Shown piece after piece: positions 46,091 through 59,200 of a stretch of DNA of 64,000 nucleotides. Origin of the DNA: Drechmeria coniospora (taxonomy: Eukaryota; Ascomycota; Sordariomycetes; Hypocreales; Ophiocordycipitaceae); NCBI RefSeq assembly GCF_001625195.1, contig NC_054389.1, positions 5,576,520 through 5,640,519 on the forward strand. Direction: 5' to 3'. Made by a program: the position numbers and the translations under genes. Each line of letters starts with the position of its first letter. Position 1 is the stretch's first letter. The notes under the pieces were generated by a model, which saw nothing but the letters and a program-made list of their open reading frames with translations, was not told the origin of the DNA and searched no databases.

Positions 46091-46660
46091 GGCTAACTGA
46101 TGTTGACACTATATCGTGATGCAGTGCCGTTGTCTTGTCGATTTCATTGAAATGCCATTTCTCGACTCGTGGATGCGTGCTGATGAATGACGACGAAATA
46201 TGAATAAAATAATTCCTAAAGAGGTAATAGGTGTGCTTAGGTGGAAGTACAACGTACGGAGTGGTTGGCTTCTTGCTCGGCTTGGTACAGAGTACAAGTA
46301 AAGCACAAGGACGGAGTAATAAAGTACGGAATATACATGTGCAAGTATGGAGTACTCAAGTACAAGTATTGTGCATGTACTTACTCCGTACATGTCAGCC
46401 ATATCTAAGTACTGTACTCCGTACAAGTACAGAATTAGAACGGGCGGAATGCCACACATCGATAAATAAGTACATGTACTTGTTGTACGGAGTACCTGCC
46501 AATGCACTACGGAGTACTCCGTACTCGGTACTGGCATGAGTAGTTGGTCCGTGCCCATGATCCTCGTTCTCACTCACCGAGGATCAAGCGGGACAGAGCC
46601 ACCACTTCATCAGCAACGAACTCACCGCAAACGGGTACGATATTTCAAGTTATCAACGTC
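46091..46660. promoter_or_regulatory. Divergent promoter region between the Mgr3-like gene and DAP1
   Basis: 570 bp separates the two start codons. The centre (about 46250-46530) is a GTACTCCGTAC-type island, so this word family sits directly in a shared promoter and not only in gene deserts. Confidence 0.6.
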
Positions 46661-47409
46661 ATGTCGGGCAAGTTCGAGCCCAAGGCTCCTGTGAGCTTGA
46701 ATCCTCCCAAGAATGAGCCCATTTCTCTCGAGGAGCTGGCCAAGGCAAATGGTATTTATGAGAGCTTCCCTTGTCAATTCCTCCCCATCACCAGCCAATG
46801 CAGTAAGAAGTGTGTGACACGTAAGAGGTCGCGATAGCCTCATTCACGCCTACGACGTCGTTTTGATACGGCATTGTTTGCGTCATTTATCGCGAGCACG
46901 CTAGTCGACTCGCTTGTTCCCCTGTATTCGCTCACGACCTTGTCGGGGCGGCCAACGCACAACGGTTCCTTGCTCTCACAAGCATCTGAACGGCGCTGAC
47001 TGATCGGATGCAGGCGTCGACGGCGCGAAGGGGTACGTGGCCATCAAGGTATGAACGCCATTGCTTGCCGTCGAGAAAGAATTGGCCGACTGACGGGTGT
47101 GTGCCGTAGGGCAAGGTCTACGATGTGACCGGGAACAAGGCGTACCAGCCGGGGGGGGCATATCACGGTGCGACACTGCCACTGCTGCTGGAGAGAGGGA
47201 CGACTTGCTGTTGCTGACATGCACCAGTATTTGTTGGAAAGGACGCCTCTCGAGCGCTCGGCATGATGTCTACCAAGGCCAACGACGTCGACGCCGACTG
47301 GAGCACGCTCGATGACAAGGAAAAGATCGTTCTGGATGACTGGATCACCTTCTTCTCCAAGCGCTACAACATAGTCGGTGTGGTCGAGGGTGCGACGAAT
47401 ATGGATTGA
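46661..47409 (+). CDS. DAP1: Dap1/PGRMC-type cytochrome b5-fold haem protein
   Basis: Four exons: 46661-46751, 47014-47048, 47110-47167 and 47228-47409, giving 121 residues. Introns are 262, 61, 60 and 60-class lengths (46752-47013, 47049-47109, 47168-47227), all GT..AG. Joined sequence reads MSGKFEPKAPVSLNPP, ISLEELAKANGVDGAKGYVAI, KGKVYDVTGNKAYQPGG, AYHVFVGKDASRALGM and DDWITFFSKRYNIVGVV, the full cytochrome b5-like haem/steroid-binding domain, including the Tyr-rich haem face of the family. There is no N-terminal membrane helix, as in fungal Dap1 and unlike animal PGRMC1. Known role: haem-binding partner of Erg11/P450s, supporting sterol synthesis and tolerance of azoles and alkylating damage. 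The 35-nt second exon makes the gene easy to miss. Confidence 0.94.
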
Positions 47410-50400
47410 CTACCACGAAGCCGTCTCTGATGGAAACGCTTGCGCAAAGGAGGCCGCATCGCCCCATACTGCCCTCGTGGTGTTGCACGCGACTTCACCG
47501 CGATAGATCTCGTTTCAGGATGTACCGTAGGTCATTGCACTCATCATCCCTCACAAGGCCACCCGCTGCAGTCTTTCAAAGGTCAGACATTGATCCGCGT
47601 TGAGTGTAACGCCCCTTGATTTGACCGCCTTCCCTCCTTCGGGCCGGGGCCCTGCATCATCGTCGATGACCTGTCTCCGTGGGTCCTTGTTTCTTGTCTC
47701 ACCACACCAACTGCCCGACGAATGCCGTGAAGAGTGACCCAGACGAGTCATGCGACCTCGAAGACCCAGGAAACTCGGTCCACGTACGAGCATGCGCAAC
47801 AGTATCGATGAGTTCATCCGCCATGCGGTCAAGTCGTGACCATGTCGAGATACATCCGGTCGGCAACCCGCCTTCACCACCCCTCTACACCAGACGCTTC
47901 CCCTTCTCTCAGGGCGCCTTACGGCATACTTGTGCGACGATGCCGTCGCATTTTCCGACCTCCAGGCGACTGACGCGTACAAGGGCTCAAAACCTGGTAA
48001 CCTACGCATCGCAGGGCAGCCGTCCGGGGGCCTTATGCTCTGGCGGCTGGTGGCATGAGCGAGCCTCCTTGGCCGTCATCCGGAGAAATATCATCACACC
48101 GTCATCCAGGCCATATACATGGAAGTCTGTGCGACATGTCAGGAAGTATTTGCATGCAACGGCGGTCAGCCGAGACGGTTCGTACGCGTGCAGTGTTTTG
48201 GCTATTGCCCGACGCCAGGCCGTGAGGGTGGCACGGAAATGTATCTGGTGCTTCTAGAAAGTAACGCGAGACGTTTTCACGTGGCGCAGCTATCCGATCA
48301 AGGCGCAATACGCCATGGTTGCGATATGAGATGCACTGTTTGCTTGACGACTTCCGACTCCACATGAGCCGACGGGACTGCGACGGTGGAAAATAGAAAC
48401 CTCTCGCTCAGAAAAACTAACGCTGGACAAAAGTACGTCTGACGGGGAAGATGTCGAGAAAGATGCTACGCCTTGAATTCTCTCGGAGGAGAGCTCGGTC
48501 ACGGACGCGATTACCCATCACAAGTGTTTATCATCCGTCAAACCCATGCTCAGGCATGCGAATTTACGAGGTCAGAATTTACCAAGCACACATCAAATGA
48601 GGTGAAGGCTTTGTATCACCCTACTACTGCCCGTTTTTCAATAGACGTCCTCGTCGCGGCACTGTGCTCGGCCGCTGAACCTGCGTCAAGCAGCCATCAC
48701 ACAATCGACCCTGTTCCCATGAGCTGCGCAGCACCTGGACACCGTGGCACTCGTGGTTGACGTCGTTGCGAGCAAAGTGGCAGTGGGATTTGACCCGGAT
48801 CACAGAATGATTGCAGAGAAAGATGAATTCTTCCCAATCACACATGATGCCTTGTTTATTCCTGTTGCTGGTCCTGGTCCTGAAATCTAGGAGCCAATCC
48901 AGCATTAGTCAAAATTCCAAGTGCGCAAGGCGCAAACACTGACCGTTTATGAACAACAATGTTGCCGAACAAGTAGAAGCTTAAGCAGGCACTGGATGGA
49001 TATTTTTCGGATTGGGGATCACGGCAGATGAGGTTCGGAAGTTGGCTCATGAAGCTACCGCGAATGGTTCGAGGTCGGACCAGGTATTCTCATGGAAAGG
49101 GCCAGGCATGGTGATTCCGGACAGGCCCTTTATACCCCAGGCCGAGGAAGTCAAACTGTCCGTCGTGGCGGCGAAAGTCATGAACCCGACCATCGAGACA
49201 GGGGAATGGAATCGGTTGACGCACGGCGCACGGGGCTCTCAGCAAACGAACTCGGCGGCCGAAGAAGCGAGGTGTTCGACATCGTACTCACCAACGAAAG
49301 CCACAAGTGATGGATTTGAGACGAAAATTGAAAATAAGGCGGTTGAGAGGAGGCACCCCTCGGCTATTGAAAACCAAGCCCCACGCACGCGAGCCCCCCA
49401 GGGGCCAAGACGGGTTGGGTCGAGGTTGCGACAAGGAGGCAGCGCAGAGTCGGAGACTGAAAAGCAAGCGGCACAAGTGGGGACAGGATCGCGAACGAGC
49501 AAGGTTGTTGAATTTACACGGTAGCAACGCGAGTAACTCCACTTGCCTGTCTGCGTCTTGCCAAGAATGGATTGCACTCGATATGATTACAGAATGGAAT
49601 CTCGGACGTGCCGGAGAGCAACGAGGCGCTTGAAAACAGGCAAGCCTTTGACCAGCGCCATTCGCCTCTACAGAATGGTTGATTACTATGCTTGATCACC
49701 GCGGCAGCCGCGAGGAGTCTGATATGGTCACTTTTTTTTTGGTTGCCGGAGATCATCTCGACATACATACGACCGTCGCTTGGTGAAGCACGCAGGCTTG
49801 TGTGCTCAGGGAAAGCGCCGAAGCTGGTTCACTCGGAGACTTCTCGGAGCCACTGGCCGGTCGCAGAGCACAAGGATGCCACAGAGATAATTCCTCGAGG
49901 CATTCAACAGGAGGGATGAGGAAGCGGAAGCATCGATTGGCTGTCCACGTAGCAGCTGCCACGACCCACGAGCTGGCTGCCTGCTGCCTACGCCAACCCG
50001 TCTTTCCCCGGCACGTACTGAGGGAAGCACACTGTCGGAAATTTCTAAAAATGGCCGAGAAAAGACGCGAAGGGGGAGGGGAGAGCGTGGAAAGGATAGC
50101 CACAGGAGCGGAGGATGGAAATCTTGACCCCCCGCCAATGGTATGTACGCGTATAAGCGCAATGCAGGGTGAGTGCCGGGCGATGGGTTCAGGTTGCATC
50201 GGAATGACGGCCGTCGCAGGTTCTGGATGGGCTAGAAAGGCATGGTGGACGTCGATCGATGGCCTCCAGTCCATCTAGGCAAACAAACAAACATGATATC
50301 GCTCGCTTTCCGCCATCGTCTACCAAAAGGAAAGCACACAAATGTAAGTACAAGTACGTACTGTACGTGACGTTTTTGTCTGACCAGAGCCCTGGAGTCT

Positions 50401-52608
50401 TGCTAGGGTGTGTTTGCTCATGGCGACTAGATCCACGGCGAGAGACGGCTTCGTGCAGCAAACTGGTCGGGAGCCATGGGCTCCGCGTACGCATGTGTTT
50501 TCAGCCGCTGCACCCTTCTTCGCTCCGTGAATCTAACAGTTCTGCGAGAATCTGCATCAGGATGGGATCCTTACCATCGAAGCAGACGCTTGGCATCGAG
50601 CGAGTCTGACTTGGCGAGCCGCGGCGTGTCGTCAGGGTTGCCGTCAGGGTTGTCGCCAGGGCCAGGGCCAGGCCCTACCTTGCCGCATTGGCGAAGCACC
50701 TACTCGCCACTCTGTTTTCATCTCCTGAGCGCTGAAAAGGCTTCCGGGGACCGATCGGGTTGGTCGACTTGCTCGCAGGATGGAAAGCGAGTGACGAAAA
50801 ATCTCGGCCCACGCAGGTAGGTGACAGGATCGGCCCCATGCAGGCAAAGAGATGCAGAATGGACAAGGCAATGCGCGATTCCAACAGCCGATTCAAGGCA
50901 CCCGGTCATCATGGGACGGCACCGCGGCAGCATCAGGCAGTAGGCCAGGGACCGACGGGCTGGAGATACAGGTCGATAAAAGCTGCCTGCATCCTTGATC
51001 TCGGACGGATGGATCAGCATCTGCATGTACGTACACCTACGTTGCACATGATACCTTGCACAGTACGCAGCCGTGCAAGTCAGAATGGCACGACGTGGTA
51101 ATACCGGTACCTACTTACCATTTTGCGCACACTTACACGTACAGGTACCGTCCTGTTACACGCGCGTACAGTACAGACACGTACATCCTCGTACGGAGTA
51201 CTCCATATTACCGTACAAGTACTTGTACTCTTACATGTACTTGCTCTTTGCGGAGTCAGAGGCCAACATCGACAGGAAACTGGCAGGGTCATGGCAACGC
51301 CAGGCAGTCGCCCGCTTCTCAGGGTCGCGGTTGCCTCGCTGCCGCCTTGCGAGGGTCATGCGCACCCTCCACCCTCACCGACACCGACCCCCGGGCACCT
51401 GCGGAAGGAGCGAGGCGCAAGTGGTGACTGGACGCCATCTGATTGGCTCAGCGGCATACCGAGGCCGTCCCAACGGCAAAGTGAGGCGAACGGCGATTTG
51501 TCGAACGGACCACACCCAACAGGCCGTCGCTCGAGCAGCATGTTGTTCACTCCCTCCAGTCCACGCATACGGCTGCTCTCAACCGTTCGTTTCTTGGACT
51601 GAGCATTACGAGATACCCAACTCTTCGGGCGCTCGTACGCAGTGGCCTCCACACCAGCGGCAACCCTGTACCACCGGCCTCCAACAGCGACCGACCGCGT
51701 ACCACCACCCTCCAACGTCTTCCACCGCCCGTTCCAGGGCACAGAGCCAGCATGGTTGCGCACAGGACAGACAAGAAGACGGTATAACCAGCAGCCCATG
51801 AACCGGGATCGGCTGCTTCTTATCTCGCCGCCGGTCAGTTCTGTCCCTCGAGTCGGCCGAGTACGATGCAGCAGGGCTGCGGGAGTGGCTTCGTGCATGC
51901 TACTTTCGTGACTTGACGTACGTCTCGTCAACAACCCCCGCCCCCAAGACATGCCATCTGCCCCCAAGTTCCTCAGTGACGACCATCAGGCCTCCCGTTC
52001 CCCTTTGGGTTTTCCATCGCACCGGCGCCGTATTACCGCACCGGCCGCCGACGAAAGCCACAGCTTGGTGCACAGTCACTCGTCACCCAACAGCATCTCT
52101 GTCGCATTCCCAGTTTTTCCTGTACCGCCGTCTGCTTCCCCCGGGCGCACCCTTCGCTCTCGATACGTACCCCATGCCACTGACGTTCACCTCGACCTTG
52201 ACAGCACGGCCACGGTGTCAGTAGCCGGTGGTGGTGGTGGTGCAGAAATCCTCCGTGCCTGCTCATTGCGGCTCAACCTGCCTGCGTGGCTGTTGATTAT
52301 TATACCCTCGTCTCGCCTCTGCTTGCCTTGCTCTCGCATCCTCTCCACTCTCAACGTCACCTCGACGCCAGCCCTTTGACGACATCACAGCTTCCGGGTC
52401 CTTCGGGGCCTCATCGCGAGTAACGGTCTGAGACACTGCCGTTTGGACGTTTCATCGCCTGACGCTGCTTCTGCCATCCCAGAATTGGCAAGCCTGGGTC
52501 TCGCATAGCGAGGGCCTCCATACCAGCATCCACCGACCACCTGCCACTGACGACGGATCACCGACCTGCTGTCCACCTTTACCTACCTTGCCTGCCATCT
52601 CACCCAGG
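47410..52608. other. 5.2-kb region without a recognised gene
   Basis: Short overlapping open frames on both strands; the best-looking plus-strand one (49012-49524, Lys/Arg/Glu-rich) begins only with TTG and has no known domain. A small GTACTCCGTAC cluster lies at about 51040-51250. The final ~700 bp (51900-52608) is CT-rich and should be the leader or promoter of the zinc-finger gene. Confidence 0.5.
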
Positions 52609-55093
52609 ATGGACCGTCACTGCGACGAGCCACTGCAGGCCGGAGTGCACGCCATCCAGGCCGCGGCGCCGCAGCCGTGGAACATTTTCAACTTTTACGC
52701 AGCGCCCTCCAAAAATGACCCTTGGATCCCCTCTGGGGTTATCCAGGCACCGCTCTCCAACGACCAAGCCGGTCCACCAGCGTACACACCGGGGCACTTT
52801 GTGCAGAACCCGACCGTCGTCGACTACAGAACCAAAGACTCGCCCTCCGAATGCGCCACCCTGCCTGGCGACTCTGGCTACGGAAGCAGCCACCATGCGT
52901 TTAGCGTTGCGAGCCGATCCGTCCATGGAGAAGAAGCCGGTCTCGACAGCTGCATAGGTCAAGCTCCGGCGAACTGTCCGATGAATACGGCTCTGGATTC
53001 GCTGTCGCCACCGCAATTCGCCCGCTCGGCCACCAATATCAGCTGCCCAGATCCCTACTGCAAGACTGTGCTGAGGAGCCAAGGCCAACTCAAGTGCGTC
53101 CTGGCCGCATTTTCGTGCCGCGCAAATTTCCAAGATAAGCCGCTGATGTCCCGCAGGAAGCACATGCAGCGTCATTTGAGGATCCACAAGTGTCCCTACC
53201 CCAACTGTGCCAAGAGTCACCATGGCTTCAGCACCGCCAATGATCTCGTTCGTCACAAGAGATCCGTTCATGCTGAACAAGGGCTTCCTGGACGCTCATT
53301 CGTATGCCCTCATTGCATGCCCGAGTTTGCCGGGCCCAAAGTATGGCCGCGGGCGGATAATTTTCGTTCCCATCTCCTGCGGGCCCACAGGATCAAGCTC
53401 GATGCTGACGATGATCACCAACGGTTTCTGTACGAGTAAGTAGAATCGAACGTCCATTCTTCCCCTCCATCATTGGTTCTAAGACTCCAGGCCACCCGCA
53501 AGTGAGAGCGAAGCCAAGGACGTCGGCGAGGAAGCCGTTTCCGAAGCCCAGGCACAGCCGATGCCACCGCCCGACCCTATCTTGTCGAATCGAACCTCGA
53601 CCATAGGCCTGCAGGAGCAGGACATTCAGCTGCTGCCAGGCCAGGATCCGTATCAAGCCCAGATAGGCATCGACCCGGCTCTTTTTCAGGATCCTCCCGC
53701 CGGAGCTGAACATGAAGATGACGGGTTCATGCATCCCATGGCCTTTTCGCCAATGACGCGGCCGTTGGAAGCCTACAGTTCCGATCATCGGGAGCTCCGC
53801 AACGACTACGTCGCCTCAAAAGCCGAGGGCGAACCGGTCGAAGAGTCGGCGCTGAGTCTGAACCAAGATAATTGGCAACTGGGCAAGTCGGGCTTCGGGG
53901 AGTCCACAACAGTGGAACTCGACACTTTGAGAACCGCGGAGGTTCGTCCGCAGCAGATATGGAGCCGAGCGGATGGCAGTGCCCTGATGGACATGGTCAA
54001 GATTAACGGTGACCCGTGTGTGGGCTCAAACCCCCAAGTGATCGTCAAGTACTTGAAGCTTTTCCCCAAGGAGTTTCTTCAAACCGCACTTCAGGGAGAC
54101 GTGCAAGAATCGGAGAATGCATGCCAACCGGACGAGGATCCGGTTCCGAGGAGCCGAATAGGGTGCATGGACTGTCCGAAGACGTTCAGTCGACAATGCG
54201 AGCTGAAGTAGGTTTCCACTTGGTCGTGATTCGATTCCGCCTCCGCTGACAAGGCTCGATGCAGAAAGCACATGAAGAGACACATGAAGCCATACGGTTG
54301 CACGTTCAAACGATGCTTCAAGAGGTTTGGCAGCAAGAACGACTGGAAGCGGCACGAAAGCAGCCAGCACTACCAACTCGAAACGTGGAACTGCGATGTT
54401 CGCGATTGCAGCAAATCGTGCCAGCGACGAGACAATTTCAAAATTCACCTGCAGCAGGAGCATGGTCTGGTGGACAGCGGCTTGATGGAAGAGAAACTTG
54501 AAAGCTGCCGGATGGGCCGCCATTGCGACCCGCGATTCTGGTGCGGGTTTTGCGTCAGCATCGTCGAGATCGACGTGCGCAAACGAGGGAGCAACTCGTG
54601 GACCACGAGGTGCGATCACATCGACAGCCACCTCTTTGGCAAGGACGACCTGCCGAGGAAGAACATCGGCGAGTGGAGGCATCAGAACGACGAAGGAGAC
54701 GATTCAGAAAGCCCATGCTGCGACGATGGGAGCGAACCGACTGCGAGTCCCGCCCTCGGCGAGATGGAGAGCAACGAAAGGAAGCGAAGAAAGGGCTCAC
54801 CGGGCGACGAAAGACGGCTTAAGAAGGCGAGCAACACCCAAGACTACGTGTGGACCTGCGTACGTATCGGCCGCGTCCCAGATTTGCCGTGGCATTTGCT
54901 GACTCGCAGAAAGTGCATGTGCCCGACGATGATGAACTTCAAGACCTCCTTGTCGTGCATCGAATGCGGCCACATGAGGTGCTCGCTCCATTGCACGATA
55001 GAGCAGGTTCCTTCCGACGACGACGTCTTTGGCGGGGAATTTCAGAGGGACAGGCAGCCGCAGGGGGGCACGAGTGCGCGGGGACCTTGTTGA
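52609..55093 (+). CDS. C2H2 zinc-finger protein, candidate transcription factor
   Basis: Proposed exons 52609-53093, 53157-53435, 53491-54207, 54265-54859 and 54914-55093, giving 751 residues. The first ATG is at 52609; the in-frame codon at 52588 is only a TTG. First finger cluster, about residues 146-240: CPDPYC, then KKHMQRHLRIHKCPYPNC and VRHKRSVH. Second cluster, about 479-565: CMDCPKTFSRQCELKKHMKRH, CTFKRCFKRFGSKNDWKRH and CDVRDCSKSCQRRDNFKIH. A C-terminal Cys-rich piece reads WTCCMCPTMM, then CIECGHMRC once the last intron is removed. Introns 1 (63 nt) and 4 (54 nt) are multiples of three, so unspliced frames look open. Intron 4 needs an unusual AAAG acceptor. Finger pattern matches fungal nuclear C2H2 proteins; targets unknown. 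Confidence 0.82.
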
Positions 55094-55309
55094 TAACCTT
55101 TCCTCGGGGTCGTTGGCACGCCCTTTACAAAATTTATACGCGCGGGTTACCTTGCCGTCCATGGCTTCGTGACGCAGTGTTCAGGTCACTCAGGTCTTGT
55201 CCTTTTATTCCCCCCCGACAAAAGCTTCTTGGACACCCGCAGCCCGCGGCAAGGTTTCGACACCTAACCTGACGCGCCGGGAACGTCGTCGGTTGAAGAG
55301 GATGCCTGC

Positions 55310-56225
55310 TTACCGTTGCGTGACGGCCGCAGCGATGGCGCGACGCTGTTTCTGAGCGGTGTCATGACTTGACCCCGGGGGTTCTTGTCCAACGATGGCG
55401 ACGAGTGAGGGTGTCAGCCAGTGGGTTGGAAATCCGACTGGAGGAAACGTTGGCTGATCAAGCGGGCTCCCATATACTTGGGCGTATAGCGTAGCGCTAT
55501 TTCTGAGCGGTGGTATGACTTGACCCTGCGGGATAGTGTCCACCGATGGTGACAAGTAAGGGGGTAGCCGTTACTAGGTTTAAGGTCCGGCTAGAAGGCA
55601 ACGTAAGCTGGTCAAGACAACTGCTATATCGGCGCACGGTGCGGTGCTGTCTCTAAGTTGTATCATGACTTACCCCTCGAGTTTGTGTCTAACGATAGCG
55701 ATGAGTGAAGGTGGGTGCCAGTAGGTTCGAAATCCGGCTGGGCGGCAATGTTAGCTGGTCAAGACGGATGCTACATGGGCGTATAGCGTAGCGCTGTTTC
55801 TGAGTGGTGTTATGACATAACCCTACGGTTTAGTGTCCGACGATGGCGACATTAACGTGGTGGCCGCTGAAAGGGTCGAGGTCCGGCGGAAGATAGCGTT
55901 AACCAGTGAAGACGGCTGCTACATGGGCGTATAGCGTAGCGCTGTTTCTGAACAGTGTAATGACTTAACCTTGCGGTTTAGTGTCCGACGATGGCGACAT
56001 GAACGTGGTGGCTGCTAAAGGGGTCGAGGTCCGGCGGGAAGACAACGTTGGCCGGTCAAGACGGCTGCTATATGGGCGTATAGCGTAGCGCTGTTTCTGA
56101 ACAATGTTATGACTTAACCCTGCGGTTTAGTGTCCGACGATGGTAACATTAACGTGGTGGCCGCTAAAGGGGTCGAGGTCCGGCGGGAAGACAACGTTGA
56201 CCGGACAAGACGGCTGCAACATGGG
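55310..56225. repeat. Six-unit ~149-bp tandem satellite
   Basis: The marker gctgtttctga or a variant occurs at 55345, 55496, 55646, 55793, 55941 and 56090: spacings 151, 150, 147, 148 and 149 bp. Each unit carries gcgtatagcgtagcgct, then a tgactt..ccc..gtttagtgtcc segment, then a (g)ggtcgaggtccggcgg-like segment. The last two units are nearly identical and the first three are the most diverged. It begins about 220 bp after the zinc-finger gene. No long open frame persists across units. Confidence 0.88.
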
Positions 56226-59200
56226 CTCACAGACATTGAGAGACACGGGTGAGATGCATGGCGGAGGCAAAGACAGCGTAGTAGGATGGCATGATGGAAA
56301 GAAAGGGACACGGACTTGAAAGCGACGCTGCCGATGCGAAGGATGCACATTCGTAGTGGTTGCTGGCCCGCGTCGGGTGTCGAGCTGCTCGTGTTGGGTG
56401 TAGGGGTTGGTGCGTGCTCGGGCAACAGCAACAGAAATGCCGTCAGCGTCATTTTCAGCCCCTGAGCTCGAGCGGACTAGGTTGTCAAGAAGTATCAGCA
56501 GGTATCATGCATACGCCTGGCTTCCTAGTACGTAAGATGAATGTGACGTGCCGTCCGGCAAGGGCTTCCAGTTAGACGTTCGGGGACGTACCCGCGCTGC
56601 AAGCGATGGCAGGTCCCGGGCATATCAGATGAACCGGGCGAGAACTTTGCAACGGGGCTTGGGAGAACTACCGAAGGGTACGAGCGTGTTCGGTGGCCCA
56701 TGTGCCTGAGAACAACCAAGACTGGACTGCGAACGAATTAGCGAGCGGACAAGGCCGAGGGCGTCCCGCTGAAGAGTGTTGGTGGCTCGGTTCGAAGGAG
56801 AGGTGAAACATGAGAGGAGGAGGACCTGCTCGGCGGGATCAATTCGTCAGCCCATCGGTAGGCTGTTCGAGATGGGTTGCGGTGCAGATGCAGGTGTAGG
56901 AGTAGGTGGAGATGCAGGTGTAGGTGTAGGTGTAGGTGGAGATGCAGGTGTAAATGCGGGTGGAGATGCAGGGCAGGTGTAGGTGTGCGTGTAGAGAGAG
57001 AGATATGTGCTCCATGAGCAAGACAACGATGACACAGGTACTCCGTACGGATTCAAGTACATGCACTCAGTACCCCGGATGCATGCACATGTACTTACGC
57101 AGCGCTGCACGATGCAACAACGTGCGTAGGTTGGTACCTGGTACACTTCCTCGGAGACATCTGTAGGGTGTCACGACGGGGGAGCAAGGTGCTCGCGAAG
57201 CCAAGCTCACGCAGGCAGGATAGCGAGCATTTCGCCATACCTCGTCCTGTACCCGAAGAGTGCATGGGCGGCGTTCATCTACACACGCGCACACGCACAA
57301 ACGGCTGGACGCAATGGCAAAGCCACCTCGGGCAAACACTGTGTATTCTTTCGTCGGTGGAGAGTGCGGTGGCGGAGATGGCGAAGATGACGGGGGTTTC
57401 GGCACTGATGAACTTGCTTGTGCCGCAGAGCATCCTTCAAAGTGGAAGCCCTCTTGGAATTGGCCATTCACCTGCGTGGTTCTGCCTTCTCCTGCGGCGA
57501 TGGATGGCGATGATCTAGTGGTGGAAGTAGGTCAGACAAAGAACTACCGAATGCACTCAAGGCATGAATACCTGCCGCTCACAGGGACGAAGGAGTCCGG
57601 TATCGGTATCGGTACTCGCACTCGCACTCGCTCACGTGCAGGCACGGTATTAGGGCACAGGCCGTTCACTGCAGAGCCGCATTGACGCGTCGATGAAGGT
57701 GGGATGGAGTGCCTCCTCGATGCAACGACCGCTGGCGAAGGAGCGGCGCCTCGCGGGTCTCTGGGCGGGCGCATGGTGGTGGCAGCTGCACCTTGTTGCC
57801 GTGCCTGGCTTACGCGTTGGCCGCCTGCAAGCTCATGCAGGGATCAGGGAACCAAGGCGACGAGAGCTCGGATAATTCCGCTGGCATCGGCCGAGCTCTC
57901 CCGCGGCAGCCAACGCATCGTCGACGACATCGTCGGGAGCTGACGCAGATGTCAGGCCCCCTTCGCTCCAAACAACACCACCGTCACCGGCTGGAGATGG
58001 CGAGAACCTCGCCAGGCTCGACGTGCGCGAGCCGACGCCGAGGTCGGCCGATCTTCTTCATATCCGTCAGCCGTTTCCTTCTCGTTCCAAGCGCTCGCCT
58101 CTCACGCACTGTGCCGTGCTGTCCTCGGGCTCACGGCGGCCTCCACTGGACGGTGCGGAATGGGCGGCCATGGAACTCGAAGAGACCCCTTCATGGGCAT
58201 TACATCTGGCGGTGTGCATCAGCTTCCACCTCTGACCGGCAAGGACGTGAGGCCTGGGGGGCGGCTTGCCTCTCGGAACGGCGCAGCGGTACAGCGTGCA
58301 TGTACCGAGTCCAGGGAGGAGGTAGGCGTGATGCATACAGGCGTTCGATTGCGACGAAGCCGGTCGGACAACCCAGGACGATGCATGTCCGCCCGAGATG
58401 AAATCGGCCTGGTGGAGGAGGGGCGGAAATGGGGTCGTCTCCGCACGCTGCACGACGAGGCGGCCTTGCCTCCGGCAGCACAGATCCCGGCGCTTCTGTC
58501 GTCAAACGGCTGCCCTTGGCCGACAAGTCTCTGGAGTACGAGCATGACGTTCCAGGGCATGTACAATCGCCCGCACGCTGCCGTCTACCGACTGCCAGCA
58601 TGAGCGTAGCACGGCATGAGAGGTACGCGGTGCTACGAGTTGGGAGGTGGGCATGATTCCTGCCACCTGCCACCTGCCACCTGCCACCAACATGCTTGCT
58701 GCCTTGGTGCCTGGAGCTGGTGGTGTGAGGTGGCAACTTGCCGTCAAAGGCCTGCCCCCTGCCGCCCCCAACCGTCTGCTTTCTTTCTCATGCTCGTGGG
58801 ACGGCGACGGATGAATCGATCAGCCTTCGACGGCCGCCCTTGGCCCTTCACGACGGCGCACCCACCTGCTCGCCGTCCACGGCCGGCCAAGACTGTGTTG
58901 CCGGTGCCGGCTCTCACAGCCCGACGACGATTCTCGTGCTCGTGCAGAGCCGACGGTGACGCCCTCGACGAGGCAAGCGGTGGAGCCAAGGGGCGGAAGC
59001 AGTGAACGCCGTGGCTGCATCGATATCTCTTTTCGATGGATTGGTGTCCCCCAGCATCGGCCCCCTGGTCCGCTCGCCCCCCTGGTTGCCCCCCCTCTTG
59101 TCCCCTCGCGGCGATGTGGGCAAATCAAGAAGCGGCGGACAACCTGAAGAAGCTGGCAGCCGCGTGCGAATGAGGGCTAGTCGCCTCCACGCCTCCGGCC

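Noticed and set aside
49012..49524. 170-codon plus-strand frame, Lys/Arg/Glu-rich
   Set aside because: Starts with TTG, low complexity, no known domain or supporting splice structure.
52588..52608. Upstream start of the zinc-finger gene at 52588
   Set aside because: The codon is TTG; the first in-frame ATG is 52609.
55700..55745. GGTTCGAAATCC in the tandem array, like a tRNA T-arm/B box
   Set aside because: The spacing is off by one base, there is no D-arm or acceptor stem, and other units have diverged at this site.
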